NCBI GenBank assembly: GCA_024207135.1
Contig: CP042428.1
Location: forward strand, 4,278,001-4,342,000
DNA: 64,000 nt
From: Arthrobacter sp. C2
GTDB lineage: Bacteria; Actinomycetota; Actinomycetes; Actinomycetales; Micrococcaceae
Direction of reading: 5' to 3'
In this document: piece by piece, positions 58,131 through 64,000 of the stretch
Numbering within the stretch: the first letter of the stretch is position 1
Layout: each line of letters begins with the position of its first letter
Position numbers and translations under genes: made by a program
Notes under the pieces: model-generated
The model's input: the letters and a program-made list of their open reading frames with translations, nothing else
What the model was told of the DNA's origin: nothing
Database searches by the model: none

Positions 58131-59771
58131 ATGCGTTACAACCGCACCTCGAAGGCACTTGTGCTTTCCGCAGCTCTGGCCCTGACCCTAACTGCCTGTG
58201 GCGGCGGCGGCGGAGAAAACCCCAGCGCAAGCTCCGGTGGAGACGCGTCGAAGGTCATCACCGCGAACTCGACCGAACCGCAGAACGGACTGCTGCCGGC
58301 AAACACCAACGAGGTTGGTGGCGGACGCGTGATGGACCTGATCTTCACCGGTTTGGTCAGCTACGACGCCACCGGCAAGCCGGTCAACGAGCTGGCCGAG
58401 TCGATCGAGACCACCGACGCCCAGAACTACACCATCAAGATCAAGGCCGGCCAGAAGTTCACCAACGGCGAGCCCGTCAATGCCAAGTCCTTCGTGGATG
58501 CCTGGAACTTCGGTGCAGCGGCGAAGAACGCACAGCTGAACTCGTACTTCTTCGAGTCCATCAAGGGCTACGACAAGGTCAGCGCGGAGAAGTCCACCCT
58601 GGACAAGATGGAAGGCCTGAAGGTCGTCGACGACACCACCTTCACCGTCGAACTCAGCCGCCCGGAGTCCGACTTCCCGTTGCGCCTTGGCTACACCGCC
58701 TTCTACCCGCTGCCGGAAGCCGCGTTCAAGGATCCGAAGGCCTTCGGCGAGAACCCCGCTGGCAACGGCCCGTACAAGCTGGCCGAGGGCGGCTGGAAGC
58801 ACAACGTGGAACTGAACTTGGTCCCGAACGCTGACTACTCCGGCCCGCGCACCCCGGCCAACGGTGGCGTGACGTTCAAGATCTACAACTCCTTTGACGC
58901 CGCATACACCGACCTGCAGGCCGACAATCTCGACGTGCTGGACCAGATCCCGCCAAGCGCACTGCAGAACTACAAGACCGATCTGGGCGACCGCTGGGTC
59001 AACCAGGCCTATGCGGGCAACGCCACCATGACGATCCCGAGCTACCTGCCGGAGTTCAAGGGCGAGGCAGGCCAGCTGCGCCGCCAGGCGATCTCCATGT
59101 CGATCGACCGCCAGCAGATCATTGACAACATCTTCTTCGGTGCCAAGCAGGTTGCCAAGGACTTCACCTCCCCGGTGATCGACGGCTACTCGGATGCCCT
59201 TCCCGGCAACGAGGTGCTGACCTTCAACGCCGACAAGGCCAAGGAACTATGGGCCCAGGCCGACAAGATCGATCCGTGGCCGGCAGACAAGGTCTTCACC
59301 ATCACCTCGAACATCGATGGCGCAGGCAACAAGGAATACATCACGGCCATGGCCAACCAGATTTCCAATACCCTGGGAATCAAGGCCGAGTTGAACCCGA
59401 TTCCGACGTTCAAGGAAATGCGTACACTGGTCGGCGAGAAGAAGCTCACCGGCGCCTCGCGTGCCGGCTGGCAGGCCGACTACCCGTCGCTGTACAACTT
59501 CCTTGGCCCGCTCTACGGAACCGGCGCCGGCTCCAACGACGGCGACTACTCGAACCCCGCGTTCGACCAGAAGCTGGCAGACGGTCTTGCCGCTACCTCC
59601 GTCGAGGAAGGCAACAAGATCTTCAACGAGTCCCAGCAGATCCTCCTCAAGGACCTGCCGGTCGTGCCCCTGTGGTACCAGGCCGTCCAGGGCGGCTGGA
59701 GCAACAATGTCACCGACGTGAAGTTCGGTTGGAACGGTGTTCCGATCTACAACGCCATCACCGGCAAGTAG
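58131..59771 (+). CDS. Peptide ABC transporter substrate-binding lipoprotein (family 5, OppA/DppA-like)
   Basis: 546 residues. Lipoprotein signal with lipobox LTAC (Cys at residue 23) and a Gly/Ser linker. The SBP_bac_5 pattern is clear: GGGRVMDLIFTGLVSYDATGKPVNELAESIE, a FTNGEPVNAKSFVDAWNF segment, NGPYKLAEGGW, and ISMSIDRQQIIDNIF. It captures oligopeptides outside the membrane and delivers them to the permeases. GAGGAGAAAG precedes the ATG. A hairpin after it may lower expression of the downstream permeases relative to the binding protein, as in many such operons. Confidence 0.93.
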   Translation: MRYNRTSKALVLSAALALTLTACGGGGGENPSASSGGDASKVITANSTEPQNGLLPANTNEVGGGRVMDLIFTGLVSYDATGKPVNELAESIETTDAQNYTIKIKAGQKFTNGEPVNAKSFVDAWNFGAAAKNAQLNSYFFESIKGYDKVSAEKSTLDKMEGLKVVDDTTFTVELSRPESDFPLRLGYTAFYPLPEAAFKDPKAFGENPAGNGPYKLAEGGWKHNVELNLVPNADYSGPRTPANGGVTFKIYNSFDAAYTDLQADNLDVLDQIPPSALQNYKTDLGDRWVNQAYAGNATMTIPSYLPEFKGEAGQLRRQAISMSIDRQQIIDNIFFGAKQVAKDFTSPVIDGYSDALPGNEVLTFNADKAKELWAQADKIDPWPADKVFTITSNIDGAGNKEYITAMANQISNTLGIKAELNPIPTFKEMRTLVGEKKLTGASRAGWQADYPSLYNFLGPLYGTGAGSNDGDYSNPAFDQKLADGLAATSVEEGNKIFNESQQILLKDLPVVPLWYQAVQGGWSNNVTDVKFGWNGVPIYNAITGK

Positions 59772-59801
59772 CCCACACCACCGCTTGAACTGACACGTGA
59801 G

Positions 59802-59830
59802 AAAGGGGGGCCCGACCCGGGTCCCCCTTA
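59802..59830 (+). terminator. Hairpin between the binding protein and permease genes
   Basis: AAGGGGGGCCCG pairs with CGGGTCCCCCTT around ACC. It is likely a partial terminator or mRNA stabiliser inside the operon. Confidence 0.6.
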
Positions 59831-59896
59831 CTTGCGTGGAACGGCAATCCAACGTTCCCCATCTCCCACAAAAACTTCCTTACAAGGAGTAGTTCC

Positions 59897-59944
59897 TTGA
59901 TCGACTCGATCACAACCACAACACCCACGGTGGCAGCTCCATGA
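59897..59944 (+). CDS. Putative 15-codon leader ORF coupled to the first permease gene
   Basis: An excellent AAGGAG (59884-59889) lies 7 bases before a TTG at 59897. The TTG opens a frame encoding MIDSITTTTPTVAAP that stops at TGA 59942-59944, overlapping the permease ATG (59941) as ATGA. The permease itself has no good ribosome site. The likely meaning is translational coupling through a short leader peptide. The peptide is Thr-rich, with four consecutive ACA/ACC codons. Whether it also senses something is unknown. Confidence 0.5.
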   Translation: MIDSITTTTPTVAAP

Positions 59945-60867
59945 TCACGTTCACCCTCAAACGGATCCTGCAGCTGATCCCGGTGTTCTTCGGGGCCACG
60001 TTGCTCGTCTATTTCCTCGTCTTTGCCACACCGGGCGACCCCATCGCGGCGCTGTCCGGCGGCAAGCCGATGAGCCCGGCCGTTGCAGATGCCCTGCGTG
60101 CCCAGTACAACCTTGACCAACCCTTCTGGGTGCAGTACTTCCTGTACCTGAAGAACCTGGTCTCCTTCGACCTCGGCCAGACCTTCTCAGGCCAGCAGGT
60201 CTCGGACGTCATCGCCCGGGCCATGCCGGTGACTGCACGCCTTGCCGTGATGGCGCTCGCAATCGAAGCCGTCTTCGGCGTCATCTTCGGCGTCTTCGCC
60301 GGCCTGAAGAAGGGCAAGCTCTTCGATTCGACCGTCCTGGTCGCCTCGCTGCTGGTCATCGCCGTTCCCACCTTCGTGCTGGGCTTCGTGCTCCAGTTTG
60401 TCGTGGGCGTGAAACTTTCTTGGGCCAAGCCCACCGTCAGTTCAGGCGCCCCCTGGGGGGATTTGATATTGCCGGCCGTGGTGCTGGGGCTTGTGTCCCT
60501 GGCGTACGTGATCCGGTTGACCCGCACCTCGATCATCGAGAACAAGAGTGCCGACTACGTACGCACGGCAACCGCCAAGGGACTGAGCCGGCGCCGCGTG
60601 GTCGTGGTCCACATCCTGCGCAACTCATTGATCCCCGTGGTCACCTTCCTGGGTGCCGACCTGGGATCCTTGATGGGCGGCGCGATCGTCACCGAAGGCA
60701 TCTTCAATGTCCCCGGCATCGGCAACCTGTTGTACCAGGCCATCCTCAAGGGCGAGAGCGCCACCGTGGTGGCAGTCGTCAGCGTGCTTGTGCTTGTATT
60801 TGTTATCGCCAACCTCGTCGTTGATTTGCTCTACGCGTGGCTCGACCCAAGGATCCGCCTTGTCTGA
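59941..60867 (+). CDS. Peptide ABC transporter permease (OppB/DppB-like)
   Basis: 308 residues with six transmembrane helices. N-terminal LKRILQLIPVFFGATLLVYFLVFATPGDPIAAL, and the EAA-loop region YVRTATAKGLSRRRVVVVHILRNSLIPVVTFLGADLG that contacts the ATPase. It forms the channel with the next gene. The ATG is embedded in the stop of a short leader ORF and lacks its own Shine-Dalgarno site. Confidence 0.95.
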   Translation: MITFTLKRILQLIPVFFGATLLVYFLVFATPGDPIAALSGGKPMSPAVADALRAQYNLDQPFWVQYFLYLKNLVSFDLGQTFSGQQVSDVIARAMPVTARLAVMALAIEAVFGVIFGVFAGLKKGKLFDSTVLVASLLVIAVPTFVLGFVLQFVVGVKLSWAKPTVSSGAPWGDLILPAVVLGLVSLAYVIRLTRTSIIENKSADYVRTATAKGLSRRRVVVVHILRNSLIPVVTFLGADLGSLMGGAIVTEGIFNVPGIGNLLYQAILKGESATVVAVVSVLVLVFVIANLVVDLLYAWLDPRIRLV

Positions 60868-61873
60868 GAACCCAACTCCCGAAATCATTGAACCGGTCGC
60901 ACCCGCACCGAAGGTGCGCGCCGGAAAAATCTCCAGCCGCCACATCGAGCACTACGTGGCTCCGCTGGCTGAAACCCCGCTGCAGTCCGTGGACAAGGTC
61001 GACGAGACCGCCGAGCCACTGAGCATGTGGGCGCAGGCCTGGCGTTCCCTGCGGATCCAGCCGCTGTTCATCATTTCCGCACTGCTCATCATCTTGGTGA
61101 TCCTTGTGGCGGTCTTCCCGGGTCTCTTTGCCAAGGCAGACCCCACCTTTTGCAAACTGGACTTTGCACGCCAGGGCCCGTCAGCGGGCCACCCGTTGGG
61201 CTACACCTTCCAAGGCTGCGACATCTACGCGCGCGTCATCTACGGTGCAAAGGCCTCGGTTCTGGTCGGGCTGTTCACCACGATCGCCGTGCTCATCGTT
61301 GGCGGCACCTTCGGTGCGCTGGCGGGCTACTACGGCGGCTGGCTCGATGCCGTCCTGGCCCGCATCACCGACATCTTCTTCGCCCTGCCGTTGATCCTCG
61401 GCGCCATCATCATCATGCAGCTGCCCGCATTCCGGGAAAACAAGAGTATCTGGACGGTCATCATCACCCTGGCGATCTTTGGCTGGCCGCAAATGGCCCG
61501 CATCACCCGGGGAGCGGTCATCGAGGCCAAGAGCGCCGACTACGTCATGGCCTCGCGCTCGCTGGGCCTGTCCAAGTTCAAGACGCTTGTCAAGCACGTG
61601 GTGCCCAACTCGCTGGCTCCCATCATCGTGATTGCCACGATTTCGCTGGGCATCTACATCGTCGCCGAGGCGACACTCTCGTTCCTGGGCCTGGGCCTTC
61701 CACCCAGCATCATGAGCTGGGGCAACGACATCGCCAACGCACAGATCTCGCTGCGCAACAATCCGGCGATCCTGATGTGGCCGGCACTGGCGCTGTCCGT
61801 CACGGTGTTGAGCTTCATCATGCTCGGCGATGCGGTCCGCGATGCGCTCGACCCGAAATCACGCAAGGGATAG
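60860..61873 (+). CDS. Peptide ABC transporter permease (OppC/DppC-like)
   Basis: 337 residues. A hydrophilic N-terminus of about 70 residues, then six helices. SLRIQPLFIISALLIILVILVAVFPGLFA starts the membrane part and the EAA loop reads YVMASRSLGLSKFKTLVKHVVPNSLAPIIV. Start TTG 60860, with AAGGA 6 bases upstream, overlaps the end of the previous permease gene. It completes the two-subunit pore. Confidence 0.94.
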   Translation: MSENPTPEIIEPVAPAPKVRAGKISSRHIEHYVAPLAETPLQSVDKVDETAEPLSMWAQAWRSLRIQPLFIISALLIILVILVAVFPGLFAKADPTFCKLDFARQGPSAGHPLGYTFQGCDIYARVIYGAKASVLVGLFTTIAVLIVGGTFGALAGYYGGWLDAVLARITDIFFALPLILGAIIIMQLPAFRENKSIWTVIITLAIFGWPQMARITRGAVIEAKSADYVMASRSLGLSKFKTLVKHVVPNSLAPIIVIATISLGIYIVAEATLSFLGLGLPPSIMSWGNDIANAQISLRNNPAILMWPALALSVTVLSFIMLGDAVRDALDPKSRKG

Positions 61874-61877
61874 CACC

Positions 61878-63578
61878 ATGAGCAAACTATTGAAGGGACC
61901 ATCCGTGAATCGGCCATCCGACGAAGACCGTCCACTGCTTGAAATCAGGGACCTGGCCATCACCTTCTCGACCCCCGAGGGGCCGGTCCACGCCGTGCGC
62001 AACGGACGTCTGACCGTGATGCCCGGGGAAACCGTGGCGATCGTGGGGGAGTCGGGTTCCGGAAAGTCCACCACGGCGCTTGCCGCCATCGGGCTGCTGC
62101 CGGGCAATGGCAAGGTCACCGGCGGGCAGATCATCTTTGACGGCGAAGACATCACCCATCCCACCGAGGAACGGATCGTAGCCCTGCGCGGCAGCTCCAT
62201 CGGCATGGTTCCACAGGATCCCATGTCGAACCTCAACCCGGTGTGGAAGATCGGGTTCCAGGTCAAGGAGACCTTGAAGGCCAACGGCCTGGCCGGCAAC
62301 AACTCCAAGGAACGCGTCGCCCAGGTCCTGGCCGAAGCGGGACTTCCGGATGCCGCGACCCGTGCCGGGCAGTACCCGCACGAGTTCTCCGGCGGCATGC
62401 GCCAGCGTGCGCTCATCGCCATTGGCCTGGCCTGCCGGCCGCGCCTGCTCATTGCCGACGAACCGACCAGCGCACTGGACGTGACGGTGCAGCAGCAGAT
62501 CCTGGACCACCTGGACACCATGACTTCCGAGCTGGGCACCGCGGTCGTGTTGATCACCCACGACCTGGGCCTTGCCGCCGAGCGCGCCGAGAAGATCGTG
62601 GTGATGTACAAGGGGCAGGTGGTTGAATCGGGTCCGGCACTGGAAATCCTGCGCAACCCGGTTCACCCCTACACCCAGCGACTGGTCGCCGCGGCGCCTT
62701 CGCTGGCCTCGAAGCGACTGCAATCCCAGCCGACCGAGGTCGCCGAGGAAATCAACGCCGTGGTGAAGGTCGAACACGAAATCGTCGACGAGGACATCCT
62801 GCAGGTCAAGGACCTGACCAAGGTCTTCAAGATCCGCCGGGGACTGGGCAGAAGCGACGACTTCACCGCGGTGGACAACGTGTCCTTCTCGGTCAAGCGC
62901 GGCACCACCACGGCCATCGTGGGGGAGTCCGGGTCGGGCAAATCCACCGTCGCACAGATGGTCTTGAACCTGCTCAAGCCGACCAGCGGGTCGATCACCT
63001 TCGACGGACAGGTGATGACCGACCGCACCGAGAACCAGCTGTTCAAGTTCCGCCGCCGCGTGCAGCCGATTTTCCAAGACCCCTACGGGTCCTTGGACCC
63101 GATGTACAGCATCTTCAGGACCATCGAAGAGCCGCTGCGGATCCACGGCATCGGGGATGCCAAGTCCCGGCAGAGCCGGGTCAAGGAGTTGCTCGAGCAC
63201 GTCTCGATGCCGTCTTCGACGATGCACCGGTTCCCCAACGAGCTCTCCGGCGGGCAGCGCCAGCGCATTGCCATTGCCCGGGCGTTGGCGCTCAAGCCCG
63301 AGGTGATCATTTGCGACGAAGCGGTTTCGGCCCTGGATGTGTTGGTGCAGGCACAGATCCTGAACCTGCTCAACAAGTTGCAGGAAGAGCTGAACCTGAC
63401 GTACCTGTTCATCACGCACGACCTTGCGGTGGTGCGCCAGATTGCAGACGACGTTTGCGTGATGGAACATGGACGGATCGTTGAGCATTCCACCACCGAT
63501 GAGGTCTTCAACAACCCCCAGAGCGAGTACACCAAGAACCTACTTCGGGCGATTCCCGGAGCCACGTTGATGCTTTAG
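61878..63578 (+). CDS. Peptide ABC transporter ATP-binding protein with two fused ABC domains (DppD-DppF type)
   Basis: 566 residues. Domain 1: Walker A GESGSGKSTT, signature FSGGMRQRALIAIGLA, Walker B LLIADEPTSALD. Domain 2 from about 315: GESGSGKST, LSGGQRQRIAIARALALKPEVIICDEAVSALD. Each domain ends with the HPYTQRL / SEYTKNLL oligopeptide-type C-terminal segment. One polypeptide thus replaces separate OppD and OppF. AAGGGA stands 8 bases before ATG 61878, with 4 bases after the permease stop. It powers the importer encoded upstream. Confidence 0.95.
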   Translation: MSKLLKGPSVNRPSDEDRPLLEIRDLAITFSTPEGPVHAVRNGRLTVMPGETVAIVGESGSGKSTTALAAIGLLPGNGKVTGGQIIFDGEDITHPTEERIVALRGSSIGMVPQDPMSNLNPVWKIGFQVKETLKANGLAGNNSKERVAQVLAEAGLPDAATRAGQYPHEFSGGMRQRALIAIGLACRPRLLIADEPTSALDVTVQQQILDHLDTMTSELGTAVVLITHDLGLAAERAEKIVVMYKGQVVESGPALEILRNPVHPYTQRLVAAAPSLASKRLQSQPTEVAEEINAVVKVEHEIVDEDILQVKDLTKVFKIRRGLGRSDDFTAVDNVSFSVKRGTTTAIVGESGSGKSTVAQMVLNLLKPTSGSITFDGQVMTDRTENQLFKFRRRVQPIFQDPYGSLDPMYSIFRTIEEPLRIHGIGDAKSRQSRVKELLEHVSMPSSTMHRFPNELSGGQRQRIAIARALALKPEVIICDEAVSALDVLVQAQILNLLNKLQEELNLTYLFITHDLAVVRQIADDVCVMEHGRIVEHSTTDEVFNNPQSEYTKNLLRAIPGATLML

Positions 63579-63619
63579 GAGAGATTCGTTCCCAATGGGA
63601 ATTGGGAATTGATATGAAA

Positions 63620-63660
63620 AAGTGGAGGGGCAAGCCAAAAGGCTTGCCCCTCCACTTGCT
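63620..63660 (+). terminator. Rho-independent terminator of the peptide-transporter operon
   Basis: A 17-bp perfect stem (63620-63636 with 63641-63657) has an AAAA loop and ends TTGCTT. Confidence 0.9.
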
Positions 63661-64000
63661 TATCATGAATGACTTATTGGAAGGCAATCAGTGCCGGGTC
63701 GAACGTCATGTTGGGCGATGTTTCCAAACTGTTATAAATGGGGCCTCGCCGGATGCGCCTACTTACGAGTAGTAATTGGTGAAGTTCAATGTGAAGCAGA
63801 TCCTTGAGTTTTCGCGGCTGTAGCGTCCATCACGTTTGCGGGCGCCCTTGGAGTGTCGCTGGTCACCAGGCCACGGCCCGAATGGCACGCCAAATATGAA
63901 GCGGTGTTTTTATATCCAACCGGCGGAATCGCGGCTATGGTTCTAGATTGTGGGGCATCGCACACTGCATGGACCGCATTCGAGCGAAAGCTCGGTTACA
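63661..64000. other. Region without an intact gene; possible remnants on the minus strand
   Basis: The stretch is less GC-rich than the rest. On the minus strand a frame from about 63907 to a TAA at 63773-63775 encodes about 44 residues including FGVPFGPWPGDQRHSKG and ENSRICFTLNFTNYYS. A different frame ends at TAA 63674-63676 with NSLETSPNMTFDPALIAFQ. Both read like protein C-termini, but each is short, they are in different frames and neither has a start. They may be pieces of a decayed gene, or the end of a gene with a frameshift. Confidence 0.25.

Noticed and set aside
1-64000. CRISPR array, insertion sequence, prophage or rRNA
   Set aside because: No regularly spaced repeats, transposase-like genes, phage structural genes or rRNA sequence were seen. 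The phage holin family name at 34319 refers to a chromosomal membrane protein.

Overview
The window is high-GC DNA with dense, mostly non-overlapping genes, frequent GTG starts, many 4-base stop/start overlaps and several genes that look leaderless. The gene content (a SAM-IV riboswitch on metY-metX, the glyS-dusB-dgt-dnaG neighbourhood, rpsB-tsf-pyrH-frr-cdsA, a Bkd-type Lrp regulator beside E1/E2 genes) fits an actinobacterium. The Arthrobacter/Paeniglutamicibacter/Glutamicibacter group of the Micrococcaceae is my best guess; this is inferred from gene content and style, not from a marker comparison.

Layout. 1-6.0 kb: a partial phosphotransferase, a CPBP protease, two related small membrane proteins, a VOC protein, then the SAM-controlled metY-metX operon. 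6.0-11.7 kb: SHOCT protein, SGNH hydrolase, alpha/beta hydrolase, the remnant of a GntR regulator, an S4 RNA-binding protein, two coupled DUF606 transporters and an AhpD-like protein. 11.7-20.0 kb: the most unusual region. Two paralogous giant LuxR-type ATPase regulators (977 and 976 aa) each face a divergently transcribed small secreted Cys-containing protein. The two small proteins are related to each other, their upstream regions share a conserved block, and the second locus continues into two paralogous lipoproteins. 20.6-30.5 kb: glyS, a GNAT enzyme, an autoregulated-looking GntR gene with a membrane protein, an LLM flavin oxidoreductase, dusB, dgt and dnaG. 30.6-34.2 kb: two near-identical tRNA-Asn genes flank a lipase maturation factor and an ABC-F ATPase. 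34.3-40.4 kb: an envelope stress protein, a CDP-alcohol phosphatidyltransferase, a DMT transporter, two GT4 glycosyltransferases, a tRNA with CAT anticodon and an M23 peptidase. 40.8-45.9 kb: rpsB-tsf-pyrH-frr-cdsA and a DivIVA-like protein. 46.0-52.2 kb: two sodium:solute symporters, each with a small DUF485-type partner, flanking a LytS/LytTR two-component system. 52.3-57.9 kb: a GNAT enzyme, then a BkdR-like regulator divergent from E1alpha-E1beta-E2. 58.1-63.6 kb: a complete Opp/Dpp-type peptide importer, with a likely 15-codon leader ORF coupled to its first permease gene. The last 340 bases hold no convincing gene.

How the genes work together. The clearest functional units are methionine synthesis by direct sulfhydrylation under SAM control, translation and lipid housekeeping, organic-acid uptake (symporters plus two-component system plus a CRP/GlxR-like site), 2-oxoacid oxidation, and peptide import. 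The paired LuxR-regulator/secreted-protein/lipoprotein cluster is the best candidate for an undescribed system. Its relationships are read from the sequence; a signalling role is inference.
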